From contig NZ_JADYUF010000016.1 of NCBI RefSeq assembly GCF_021531655.1, positions 5,182-69,181 on the forward strand: a DNA stretch of 64,000 nucleotides, in the 5' to 3' direction. The translations under genes and the position numbers were made by a program. The notes beneath the pieces were generated by a model. The model searched no databases, had not been told where the DNA came from, and worked only from the letters and a program-made list of their open reading frames with translations. Below, in pieces: positions 36,596-44,505 of the stretch. Each line of letters begins with the position of its first letter. The stretch's first letter is position 1. The DNA is from Leyella stercorea. GTDB lineage: Bacteria; Bacteroidota; Bacteroidia; Bacteroidales; Bacteroidaceae.

Positions 36596-38425
36596 ATGAG
36601 ATACTTACAAAAGATGCGCCGATTTGCGGCTCTCGTGTGCGAACCGTTGCGTTGCAATGCCCCGTTTTTCGTGTTCATGTATGTCCTTGGATGTATATCT
36701 GCCTGGGCGACATTGCCCGATGTTCGTGGAGCACATCTGTACAAGAACCTGTACCCCGAACTCTTTCTCGATGTCTATGTGCTTGCCTTGGTGCTCACGT
36801 TGCTGCCCCGTCGTGTGCGCCCATGGGTGCGTGGCATATTCTATTTTATATTGTATGCGGTAGCGTTGGTCGACGTCTATTGCTTTGTCAAGTTCCATTC
36901 GTCGCTCACCCCAACCATGCTGCTCCTCGTAGGCGAAACTGACTCGCGCGAAGCAGGTGAGTTCTTGCGCTCATGTGTGTCGCCCGACGTGTTGTTCAGC
37001 AATGTAGGTTGGGTGGTGTTGCTCATGTTCATACATCTGCTTGTGGCGTTGCAGCTGCGCTTTCCTCACTTCGTACCTAAGAACTGGTGCCGGTTGTTCT
37101 GGTCGTTGCTCGACCGTTTCGGGCTGATGCTTAAACGGGTGCGCCCCGTTACTCAATGGACTGTGCTCCTGTTGCTTATAGGCTCGATTGTATCAAGCTC
37201 CCACAACAAGGCAGCCTTCGTCAAGCTGATGTCGGGCCGTACAATCGGTGACGTAGAACATACGCTCACCGAGAAGCGTCCTGCCAACCTTTATCAGCCT
37301 ATTTATCGTCTGGCATTCAGCCTTTACGCCAATACGCTCACCGCAAAGCAGGTAGACCGCCTTGTAGCGAGGGTTGATAAGGCGCGCGTCGATTCTTGTT
37401 CGTTCCGCTCGCCCAATATCGTTCTCATCATAGGCGAGAGCTACAACCGCCACCACTCGGCACAGTATGGCTACTGCATGCCTACAACGCCACGCCAGCA
37501 GAAGCTCGAGAAGCAGGGTCGATTGGTGAAATATACCGACGTAGTGAGCCCCTGGAACCTCACGAGCTTCGTCTTCAAGCACATCTTCTCGCTCTATACT
37601 GTAGGCGACAAGGGTGAGTGGTGCGACTATCCGTTGTTCCCTGCCGTGTTCCGCAAGGCAGGTTATCATGTCACATTCATCACAAACCAGTTCCTACCGA
37701 AAGCCGGTGAGGCGGTGTACGACTTCAGTGGCGGATTCTTCTTGAACAATCCGAAGCTGAGTGCGGCACAGTTCGACACCCGCAACACCAAGTTGCACGA
37801 GTTTGACGAAGATTTGCTCAAGGATTACGACGAACTTAAGGGTCAGAACGGCGACAACAACCTCATCATTTTCCACCTTTTGGGTCAGCATGTGGCCTAT
37901 CGCCAGCGCTCACCGAGAAATCGCAAGCACTTCCACGGCGACGATTACAAGGAACTGAAGCCCAATCTCAACGCCCGCGAGCGCCAGATACTCGCCGACT
38001 ACGACAATGCCATACTCTACAACGACTCAGTCGTGACCGAGATAGTGAAGAAGTTTGAGAACGACGACGCCATCGTCATCTACGTTCCTGACCACGGCGA
38101 GGAGTGTTATGAGGGCGATATGCACTTCTTCTGTCGCATGCACTCAGCCAAGGTAGACGCCCGTCTGGCGCACGCCGAATTTGATATACCTATGTGGATA
38201 TGGTGTTCGCGCAAGTACATACGCCGCCGTCCGGAAATATTCCGGGAGATAATGTCGTCGCGCAATCGTCGTTATATGACCGACGCGTTGCCCCACATGC
38301 TACTCTATCTTGCCGGAATATCGTGTCCCGAATATAAGGAACGACTCAATCTGCTGTCGCCCCATTATGACGAATCACGTCCGCGAATACTCAAGAATTC
38401 AGCCGATTACGACAAGTTGAATTAG
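36596..38425 (+). CDS. Phosphoethanolamine transferase-like membrane enzyme
   Basis: A 609-residue inner-membrane protein of the EptA/sulfatase-fold family, whose members move phosphoethanolamine from phosphatidylethanolamine onto lipid A or other envelope glycans. The N-terminal 200 residues hold about five membrane spans (FFVFMYVLGCISAW, VYVLALVLTLL, IFYFILYAVALVDVYCF, VGWVVLLMFIHLLVAL, WTVLLLLIGSIV). The periplasmic catalytic domain begins PNIVLIIGESYNRHH, with metal-ligand Glu281. Thr323 in WNLTSFVFKH is the candidate nucleophile that carries the phosphoethanolamine, and VPDHGEE (Asp499-His500) supplies further zinc ligands. It has its own -7 element and is followed by a repeat-rich gap, then the envelope operon. 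Lipid A modification is the likeliest role; the acceptor is not shown by sequence. Confidence 0.88.
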   Translation: MRYLQKMRRFAALVCEPLRCNAPFFVFMYVLGCISAWATLPDVRGAHLYKNLYPELFLDVYVLALVLTLLPRRVRPWVRGIFYFILYAVALVDVYCFVKFHSSLTPTMLLLVGETDSREAGEFLRSCVSPDVLFSNVGWVVLLMFIHLLVALQLRFPHFVPKNWCRLFWSLLDRFGLMLKRVRPVTQWTVLLLLIGSIVSSSHNKAAFVKLMSGRTIGDVEHTLTEKRPANLYQPIYRLAFSLYANTLTAKQVDRLVARVDKARVDSCSFRSPNIVLIIGESYNRHHSAQYGYCMPTTPRQQKLEKQGRLVKYTDVVSPWNLTSFVFKHIFSLYTVGDKGEWCDYPLFPAVFRKAGYHVTFITNQFLPKAGEAVYDFSGGFFLNNPKLSAAQFDTRNTKLHEFDEDLLKDYDELKGQNGDNNLIIFHLLGQHVAYRQRSPRNRKHFHGDDYKELKPNLNARERQILADYDNAILYNDSVVTEIVKKFENDDAIVIYVPDHGEECYEGDMHFFCRMHSAKVDARLAHAEFDIPMWIWCSRKYIRRRPEIFREIMSSRNRRYMTDALPHMLLYLAGISCPEYKERLNLLSPHYDESRPRILKNSADYDKLN

Positions 38426-38508
38426 GAATTAGGAGTTAGGAATTAGGAATTTGTCGGCTGTGCCGATTACGAATTAAGAATTAAGAATTTCGTAATTCAC
38501 AATTCCAA

Positions 38509-38680
38509 ACTCGTAATTCATAAATAAAAAAACTCGTAATTCATAAATAAAAAAACTCGTAATTCGTAACTCCTAATTCGTAACTCATAAATAGAATAAC
38601 TCGTAATTCGTAACTCCTAATTCGTAATTCATAAATAGAATAACTCTTAACTCGTAACTCCTAATTCGTAACTCAACACC
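38509..38680. repeat. AT-rich tandem repeats before the acyltransferase operon
   Basis: ACTCGTAATTC words start at 38509, 38532 and 38555 (period 23), each of the first two followed by ATAAATAAAAAA. Longer units (ACTCGTAATTCGTAACTCC, then TAATTCGTAACTCATAAAT) start at 38555, 38599 and 38643 (period 44). Simpler AATTAGG/AATTAAG repeats fill 38420-38490. The last unit runs up to the start codon at 38681, so the array forms the leader of the operon. Confidence 0.85.
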
Positions 38681-39727
38681 ATGCTCACTCGTACAGAATG
38701 TTCCGCATTGCGTGGACTCGCCATCATAGGGATTTTCCTTCACAACTATTGCCATTGGCTTGGCTTTGCTGTGAAGGAGAACGAGTACACGTTCACTATA
38801 TCGAAGAGTTCGCAGCTCATTCAGGCTATTATGTCGCCCGACTGGAATCTGCCCGTCCATCTGCTCTCGTTCTTCGGTCATTACGGCGTGCCCGTGTTCC
38901 TGTTTTTGTCAGCCTACGGCCTGGTGATGAAATACGAGAACTGTGGCGGACGCAAACCGTCAGCCAGGCAGACCGCCTTCCTGCCCTTCGTAGGCCACCA
39001 TTACGCGAAGCTTTTCAAGATGATGATAGTAGGATTTGTCATCTTCACCATGGTAGACGCCATCACTCCGGGCCGTCACAACTATCAGCTGATGGACATA
39101 CTCGGCCAGTTGTTCATGTTCAACAATATGATGCCCGACCCCGACCACGTCATCTGGCCCGGTCCGTACTGGTTCTTCGGACTCATGATGCAGCTCTACA
39201 TAGTCTATCGTCTGCTGCTTTGGCGCAAGGGCGACATCTTCCCGTTGCTGCTGATAGTGGCATGTTGGGCAATGCAGGCATTCTGCGACCCCGAGGGCGA
39301 CACCCTCAACCGCGTGCGCTACAACTTCATGGGCGGAGTGCTTCCGTTCTGTGCCGGACTGCTCTACGCCCGTCATGCCAAGCCGATGAGCCATGCCTTC
39401 TGGGTGACGCAGACCATAATAAGCGTAGTGCTCGTCTTCTTCTTCAGCTTCAACTTCCAGTTGTGGCTGTGGGCACCGCTCTTCGTGTGCTCAGCATCGG
39501 TAGGAATAGCCAAGCTCACGCCTGCCAAAATCAACAAGTGGATAGCCTGGATGGGAGGCATATCAGCCGCCCTCTTCGTGCTTCACCCCATCACTCGCAA
39601 GATATTAATACCCATATCGCGCCACGGCGACGTATATACAGGCTTGTTGCTGTATATAGTTGCGTCAGTAGCATTGGCGTGGTTCTATCATAACTTCAAG
39701 TTGCGCAATGAAGATACCAAGCATTGA
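38681..39727 (+). CDS. Acyltransferase family 3 membrane protein, first of two
   Basis: A 348-residue multi-span protein of the acyltransferase-3 (OafA/NodX-like) family, which O-acetylates or otherwise acylates envelope glycans. The N-terminal signature is seen in ALRGLAIIGIFLHNYCHW (R and H of the conserved R-x10-H-type pair), then HLLSFFGHYGVPVFLFLSAYGLVMKYE. The mid region PGPYWFFGLMMQLYIVYRLL matches the conserved W-F segment. About ten hydrophobic helices are visible, and no SGNH domain is attached. The last 20 bases overlap the start of the next acyltransferase, so the two are translationally coupled. Substrate and acyl donor cannot be told. Its leader is composed of AT-rich repeats. 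Confidence 0.85.
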   Translation: MLTRTECSALRGLAIIGIFLHNYCHWLGFAVKENEYTFTISKSSQLIQAIMSPDWNLPVHLLSFFGHYGVPVFLFLSAYGLVMKYENCGGRKPSARQTAFLPFVGHHYAKLFKMMIVGFVIFTMVDAITPGRHNYQLMDILGQLFMFNNMMPDPDHVIWPGPYWFFGLMMQLYIVYRLLLWRKGDIFPLLLIVACWAMQAFCDPEGDTLNRVRYNFMGGVLPFCAGLLYARHAKPMSHAFWVTQTIISVVLVFFFSFNFQLWLWAPLFVCSASVGIAKLTPAKINKWIAWMGGISAALFVLHPITRKILIPISRHGDVYTGLLLYIVASVALAWFYHNFKLRNEDTKH

Positions 39728-40703
39728 ATTAGCCAACATATCACGCTTTCGCGCTGAGCAGATGGGAGCCGCGATGCTCTTCGTCATACTCTTTCACGTT
39801 GCACTCGACCGTGGCGACCCGTTCTACGGATTGCGCCGGTGTGGCAATGTGGGTGTCGACATATTCCTTTTTTTAAGTGGAGTGGGGCTGTGGTTCTCGT
39901 GGGTGAAGACGCCCGACGTACTTCGGTTCTACCGCCGTCGCCTCTTGCGCATCGTGCCGACATGGCTTGTCGTTGCCACGGCGTTCTATCTGCCCGACTA
40001 TCTTGGTGCGCGCCGCTTCTCGCGCAGCCTTGTCGACCTCATAGGCGACATCACCATCAACTGGGATTTCTGGCTTCACGACGAGCTGACGTTCTGGTAT
40101 GTGCCCGCAATAATGGCACTTTACCTTGTGGCACCGTGGTATATGCGGCTCGTGCAGAGCCGTCCCGTCTACCGATGGTTGCCGTTGCTGATGGTGATAT
40201 GGTGTGTTATGGTGCAATGGGTGCTGCCCATACACCATGCCGTGGGCCATATAGAGATATTCTGGAGCCGTGTGCCCATATTCTTTATAGGCATCAACTT
40301 CGGCGAAATGGTTCGTACGCGCCGGCAGTTGCCCGGTGAAGCCGTGTGGCTGCTGCTCATCACGTTCCTCATGACGTTCGGCACGTGTCTCTATCTGGAG
40401 CAAGTGCGCCACGGACATTTCCCCCTCTTCGTAGAGCGTATGCTCTACATACCCTTCACGGTGTGTACCGTTCTGGTGATGAACCGCATCTTCCGCCGCA
40501 TGCCGCAATGGGTCAACAGCTCGTTCCGGTTCGTCGGAGCGTTGAGTCTGGAGGCTTATCTCATCCACATCCACTTCGTGCTTGTGTATGTTCAGCCCTA
40601 TCATCTGGGCTATTGGCTCACCTTCCTCGTCACCGTAGCCATAACGCTGCCCATAGCATGGCTTCTGCAGCGACTCATAGGACTGCTGACGGCAAGGCTA
40701 TAG
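39708..40703 (+). CDS. Acyltransferase family 3 membrane protein, second of two
   Basis: A 331-residue multi-span acyltransferase-3 family protein that starts inside the end of the previous gene. The sequence RAEQMGAAMLFVILFHVALD carries the family's N-terminal His. CGNVGVDIFLFLSGVGLWFSW and FYRRRLLRIVPTWLVVA are the standard second and third conserved blocks, and FWYVPAIMALYLVAPWYMRL the middle one. The C-terminal ALSLEAYLIHIHFVLVY matches the usual last conserved block. It is clearly a different member from its upstream neighbour and not a tandem copy, since block spacing and sequence differ. Two acyltransferases in a coupled pair suggest two modification sites on one glycan. The UbiA-family gene follows after 49 bases. 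Confidence 0.88.
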   Translation: MKIPSIELANISRFRAEQMGAAMLFVILFHVALDRGDPFYGLRRCGNVGVDIFLFLSGVGLWFSWVKTPDVLRFYRRRLLRIVPTWLVVATAFYLPDYLGARRFSRSLVDLIGDITINWDFWLHDELTFWYVPAIMALYLVAPWYMRLVQSRPVYRWLPLLMVIWCVMVQWVLPIHHAVGHIEIFWSRVPIFFIGINFGEMVRTRRQLPGEAVWLLLITFLMTFGTCLYLEQVRHGHFPLFVERMLYIPFTVCTVLVMNRIFRRMPQWVNSSFRFVGALSLEAYLIHIHFVLVYVQPYHLGYWLTFLVTVAITLPIAWLLQRLIGLLTARL

Positions 40704-40752
40704 ACCACAATGGTCGTGATAATAGACAACAATTCAAAAAAAACTGACATAT

Positions 40753-41637
40753 ATGATAAAGAGCATCCTGCGCCTTACGCGCCCCAAGCAATGGATAAAG
40801 AACATGTTCGTCTTTATCCCCATGTTTTTCGGTGGCGAACTGTTCGACCTGCACAGCGTGTGGCTTGCCGTGCTGACGTTCTTCGCCTTCAGTCTGGTTG
40901 CATCGTCGATATACTGCTACAACGACATTGTCGATATTGATGCCGACCGCAATCATCCCGTGAAGTGCCTGCGTCCGATAGCATCGGGCGAAGTTAGCAT
41001 ACGCCTGGGTTATATACTCATGACGCTGACGTTCTGCCTCGGCATGGGCATATTGCTCTTGCTGCCGCCCGAAGTGATGAGCCAGGTCATGGCAGTCATC
41101 GTGTTCTACTATGTGCTCAACCTCGCCTATTGCTCCAAGCTCAAGCAGTTTGCCATACTCGACGTGTGCATCGTGGCATTCGGTTTTGTGCTGCGCATAC
41201 TGGCGGGAGGCTTTGCCTGCGAGCTGGCTCTGAGCAACTGGATAGTCATAATGACCTTCCTGCTCACGCTGTTCATGTCGTTTGCCAAGCGTCGCGACGA
41301 CGTGTTGCGCATGAATTCCACCGGCGAGGCGCCACGCAAGAACACCGTGCGCTACAATCTCACGTTCATCAACCAGGCCATAACCATCACCGCCTCCGTG
41401 ACGCTCGTGTGCTACATCATGTATTGCGTGTCGCCCGAGGTGAGCGAGCGTTTTGATACGCCCTACCTATACCTTACGTTCGTCTTCGTGCTGTTGGGCC
41501 TGCTGCGCTACATTCAGATAGCCGTGGTCGACGAGAAGAGCGGCGACCCCACCAAGATAATCCTGCGCGACCACTTCTCGCAGATTATCGTAGTGGCATG
41601 GCTGCTGTCGTTCCTCCTTATGATATACGTGATATGA
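40753..41637 (+). CDS. UbiA-family enzyme, decaprenyl-phosphate phosphoribosyltransferase-like
   Basis: A 294-residue polytopic UbiA-superfamily transferase. The N-terminus TRPKQWIKNMFVFIPMFFGG is the typical opening of the DPPR-synthase branch, whose best known member is mycobacterial Rv3806c. The Mg-binding motif is NDIVDIDADRNHPVKCLRPI (from Asn57), with Asp58, Asp61 and Asp65. The second region reads YCSKLKQFAILDVCIVAFG, followed by FAKRRDDVLR in a cytoplasmic loop. Rv3806c-like enzymes attach 5-phosphoribose to a polyprenyl phosphate, giving a donor for pentose (arabinose or ribose) transfer. The HAD phosphatase that starts within its stop codon could remove the 5-phosphate. No DprE1/DprE2 epimerase is in the window, so the sugar would stay ribose unless these are elsewhere. 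Confidence 0.85.
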   Translation: MIKSILRLTRPKQWIKNMFVFIPMFFGGELFDLHSVWLAVLTFFAFSLVASSIYCYNDIVDIDADRNHPVKCLRPIASGEVSIRLGYILMTLTFCLGMGILLLLPPEVMSQVMAVIVFYYVLNLAYCSKLKQFAILDVCIVAFGFVLRILAGGFACELALSNWIVIMTFLLTLFMSFAKRRDDVLRMNSTGEAPRKNTVRYNLTFINQAITITASVTLVCYIMYCVSPEVSERFDTPYLYLTFVFVLLGLLRYIQIAVVDEKSGDPTKIILRDHFSQIIVVAWLLSFLLMIYVI

Positions 41638-42257
41638 TGCGCCGGCTGTATCTGTTCGACTTCGACGGGACGCTTACCTCCGCCGACACCCTGCTGTGCT
41701 TCATACGCTATGCCTGCGGAACGTGGCGCTTCCTGATAGGTTTTGCGCTGTTCAGTCCGTTGCTGGTGCTCATGAAGCTTGGCCTTTATGCCAACTGGCG
41801 AGCCAAGCAACACCTCTTTGCTTGGTATTTCCGAGGGATGAAAGCCAGCGATTTCGACGACGTGTGCCGCCGTTTTGCCGCCGACAACCATAGTCTGCTG
41901 CGCCCGAAGGCGCTCGAAAAGCTGCGTCACGTGTTCGGGCAGGGCTCGACAGTGGCAATAGTCAGCGCAAGCATCGACAACTGGGTGCGCCCGTTCTTCT
42001 ATCAACTGACGGCGCACAGCGCTTCTGATTTCCGTGTCATAGGCACCAAGGTGGAGGCCGACAGCAACGGCAGACTCACCGGACGCTTCCTCACCAACAA
42101 CTGCTACGGCCCTGAGAAGGTGCGGCGTGTGCTTGCCGAGTATCCCCAACTTGCCGCCCAACGCTCCTCGTATGTCGTTGAGGCATATGGCGATAGCCGT
42201 GGCGATAAGGAGCTGCTCGCCTTTGCCGACAACGCTTTCTATCGTCCGTTTCAATAG
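41634..42257 (+). CDS. HAD-IB family phosphatase
   Basis: A 207-residue haloacid-dehalogenase phosphatase. The start at 41634 overlaps the UbiA stop as ATGA, giving coupling; a longer frame from 41598 lies fully inside the UbiA gene and is unlikely. Motif I is LYLFDFDGTLTSADT with nucleophile Asp9 and acid Asp11. Motif II is IVSASIDNW, and motif III/IV YGDSRGDKELL. A hydrophobic stretch in the cap region (FLIGFALFSPLLVLMKL) is usual for the HAD-IB subgroup and suggests membrane association. Its position directly after a phosphoribosyl-polyprenol-type synthase makes a role as the 5-phosphate phosphatase plausible, but this is inference. SerB-like phosphoserine phosphatase is the main alternative and less likely in this context. 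Confidence 0.87.
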   Translation: MMRRLYLFDFDGTLTSADTLLCFIRYACGTWRFLIGFALFSPLLVLMKLGLYANWRAKQHLFAWYFRGMKASDFDDVCRRFAADNHSLLRPKALEKLRHVFGQGSTVAIVSASIDNWVRPFFYQLTAHSASDFRVIGTKVEADSNGRLTGRFLTNNCYGPEKVRRVLAEYPQLAAQRSSYVVEAYGDSRGDKELLAFADNAFYRPFQ

Positions 42258-42276
42258 CCCAAATCCACCTCCATTC

Positions 42277-42381
42277 CAAAAGGACTCGTTTTGCCCTGTA
42301 AAAGGACTCGTTTTGTACAGCAAAAGGACTCCTTTTGAGTGCCAAAAGGGCCCCTTTTGAGAGCCAAAAGGACTCCTTTTG
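42277..42381. repeat. 22-bp-period palindrome array, copy 3
   Basis: Five units start at 42277, 42299, 42321, 42343 and 42365, exactly 22 bases apart. The first two carry a right half TCGTTTTG, and the fourth reads CAAAAGGGCCCCTTTTG, a compensated variant that keeps the dyad. The array starts 19 bases after the HAD stop codon, within an apparent operon. Confidence 0.9.
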
Positions 42382-42485
42382 AAACACCGGGCGATTTCAT
42401 CGGTCAATCCGAAGTGTTTCTTCGGCCAATCCGACGTGTTTTAATAGGTCAGTCATGACTGCAATATAGATATTATAATAAGATA

Positions 42486-42881
42486 ATGTGTAAGGAAATC
42501 CAACATAAGTCAGACGGAAAAATGGGCGAGGTGTTGCGCTTCGCCGTTGTCGGTGTCATAGCCACGCTGATACAGTATGGAGTGTATTTCGGGCTGGTGC
42601 TGTGGCTCATCCCCACGTTTGCCATGACCATAGCCTATGCCGTCAGCTTCGCCTTCAACTTCGTTGCCTCCACACGCTACACGTTCCGTGTCAAGGCTTC
42701 GGCACGTCGTGGAGCCGGTTTTGCCCTAAGCCATGCCGTCAACTATGTGCTGCAGATGCTCACGCTCAATCTCTTCATCTGGTTGGGACTGTCCAAGCAA
42801 TGGGCACCGATACCGATGTTTGCCGTCTGTGTGCCGGTCAACTTTGTGCTGGTGAGATACTTTTTAAAGGTAAAAAAGTAA
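42486..42881 (+). CDS. GtrA-family membrane protein
   Basis: A 131-residue four-span protein of the GtrA family, which is thought to flip polyprenyl-phosphate-linked sugars across the inner membrane or assist glycosyltransferases. The first helix is FAVVGVIATLIQYGVYFGL, followed by AYAVSFAFNFVASTRYTF, with the conserved N-F and TF residues after helix two. HAVNYVLQMLTLNLFIW and AVCVPVNFVLVRYFLKVKK complete the four spans. An internal Met13 (MGEVLRFAVVG) is an alternative start that removes a polar leader. The mycobacterial relative Rv3789 acts with decaprenyl-phosphate arabinose, which fits the DPPR-synthase-like gene two positions upstream. The last codons lie within an 8-base-period A-rich repeat. 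Confidence 0.85.
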   Translation: MCKEIQHKSDGKMGEVLRFAVVGVIATLIQYGVYFGLVLWLIPTFAMTIAYAVSFAFNFVASTRYTFRVKASARRGAGFALSHAVNYVLQMLTLNLFIWLGLSKQWAPIPMFAVCVPVNFVLVRYFLKVKK

Positions 42882-42934
42882 AAAGGTAAAAGAGTAAAAA
42901 GGTGAAAGAGTAAAAGAGTAAAAAAGTAAAAAAG
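42867..42934. repeat. 8-base-period A-rich repeat at the GtrA stop
   Basis: About eight units of AAGGTAAA / AGAGTAAA / AAAGTAAA run from inside the last codons of the GtrA gene to 20 bases before the next start. Expansion or contraction would change the C-terminal Lys/Val tail of GtrA and the spacing to the next gene. Confidence 0.85.
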
Positions 42935-42953
42935 CTACAATTTAGATATTGAT

Positions 42954-44429
42954 ATGAATATAAAAGACAACCCCTTAGTTCGAATATTCACATCGCTCTT
43001 CCGCATTAAGCGCGAGGAACGTGCGTTGGCAATAGTGTTGTTGCTGGTGTTTATGGCATTGGATGCGCTCGTCGTATGCAAGTATTACGACATGTTCACA
43101 CCGCTCAACGCCCATTATTGGCATCTGTTCATATCCAAGTTCCACATTTCGGGCTTCGACCCCATCACCTATTCGGTGGTGAGCGATTGGACGGCAGGCT
43201 ACAATGTCTACCGCCATCCGCTGCTGGCGTTCTACATGTACGTGCCCTATCTTGTCAATCAGGCGCTGATATGGGCTACGGGCATCAACTGCGCCATATT
43301 CATCGTCACAGCCATACAGCTGTTCTCGGCTTTCTATGCAGCCATTTTCTTCTATCGCATTTGCCGTGAGATAGTGGGCGTGAGCCGCACCGACTCAACG
43401 CTGCTTACGTTCTTGCTCTTCGGTTTCGCCTTCGTGATGCTCTCGTCGATGGTGCCCGACCACTTCATCATATCCATGATGCTGTTGCTGCTTGCCCTCT
43501 ACGTCAGCGGAAAGCTGATGATACGCCGCCGCAAGCTCACCATCTGGCAGTCGGCACTCTACTTCTTCCTCACCGCCGGAACGTCGCTCAACAACGGACT
43601 GAAGATATACTTGTCCGACCTTTTCGTCAACGGATTCCGTATATTCCGCCCCAAGTTCCTCTTCCTCGCCATCCTTCTGCCTGCCGCACTCACATGGGGA
43701 GCGGCACGCATGAGCTACGACCATATCGTATGGCCGCGTGATGTGGCAGCCAAGGCGGCACGCGCCAAGGCCAAGGCAGCCAAGGAGGCTAAGAAGAAGG
43801 CTGAAGCTGCCGAGCGACACCGCCAGGATTCCATACGCATAGCGTCGTTCACGCTGGAGCAGATGGATTCGTTGCGCCGCGATTCGGTGCAGCGCGACTC
43901 CATAGCCAAGGCAAAGCCGAAGCCTGTGCGTCGCCGCAAGAACGGCAAACCCATTGCCAATGGCGAGTTCATAGGCTGGACCGACATCACGACGTCGCGC
44001 TCGGAGTCGATTGTCGAGAACCTGCTGGGCGAGTCGATACAGCTCCATCAGGACTATGTGCTGGGCGATGTGCTCAAGTCGCGACCAATGATTGTAAGCT
44101 ACAACCACTGGTACAACTATGCCGTTGAGGCTGTCATAGCCCTCCTCTTCGTGCTGGGAGTGTGGGCAGGACGCCGCTCGCGCTTCATGTGGCTTGTCAT
44201 GTCGTACTTCGCACTCGACATGGTGCTGCACATAGGATTGGGATTTGGCATCAACGAGGTGTACATCATGTCGGCACACTGGATTTACGCCATACCGATA
44301 GCCGTTGCTTTCCTGCTCAAGAACGTAGGTCGCCGCCGCTATCAGCTTGCCCTTAAGGGCGTGCTGGCATTGCTCGCCTTGTGGCTGTGGGCGTGGAACG
44401 TCACGCTCATTGTGGGCTATCTGTATTAG
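42954..44429 (+). CDS. Multi-span membrane protein, GT-C-like, paralogue A
   Basis: A 491-residue inner-membrane protein with about ten hydrophobic segments; possibly of the group called DUF6080, which I recall only loosely. Shared with the next gene are an N-terminal RIKREERALAIVLLLVFMALDAL block, YRHPLLAFYMYVP, SSMVPDHFIISMMLLLLALYV, a soluble WTDITTSRSESIVENLLGE / SIQLHQDYVLGDV block, and GFGINEVYIMSAHWIY. The conserved Asp/His and Glu/His residues sit at membrane boundaries, as in GT-C glycosyltransferases, so a polyprenyl-sugar-dependent transferase is a reasonable guess. Residues about 263-340 form a charged insert (AKAKAAKEAKKKAEAAERHR, DSLRRDSVQRDSIAK) that the paralogue lacks. It lies 72 bases after GtrA and 76 before the paralogue. 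Confidence 0.72.
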   Translation: MNIKDNPLVRIFTSLFRIKREERALAIVLLLVFMALDALVVCKYYDMFTPLNAHYWHLFISKFHISGFDPITYSVVSDWTAGYNVYRHPLLAFYMYVPYLVNQALIWATGINCAIFIVTAIQLFSAFYAAIFFYRICREIVGVSRTDSTLLTFLLFGFAFVMLSSMVPDHFIISMMLLLLALYVSGKLMIRRRKLTIWQSALYFFLTAGTSLNNGLKIYLSDLFVNGFRIFRPKFLFLAILLPAALTWGAARMSYDHIVWPRDVAAKAARAKAKAAKEAKKKAEAAERHRQDSIRIASFTLEQMDSLRRDSVQRDSIAKAKPKPVRRRKNGKPIANGEFIGWTDITTSRSESIVENLLGESIQLHQDYVLGDVLKSRPMIVSYNHWYNYAVEAVIALLFVLGVWAGRRSRFMWLVMSYFALDMVLHIGLGFGINEVYIMSAHWIYAIPIAVAFLLKNVGRRRYQLALKGVLALLALWLWAWNVTLIVGYLY

Positions 44430-44505
44430 CAGCCCGCGCCTTATACATTATATATATACGCAGCTCTGCAGCTGCCTAACACTTCTTGCATAACTGTCGA
44501 CAACC

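Noticed and set aside
41598..41633. A longer start for the HAD-IB phosphatase
   Set aside because: The extra twelve codons lie inside the UbiA gene; the ATG overlapping the UbiA stop places motif I at the normal distance from the N-terminus.
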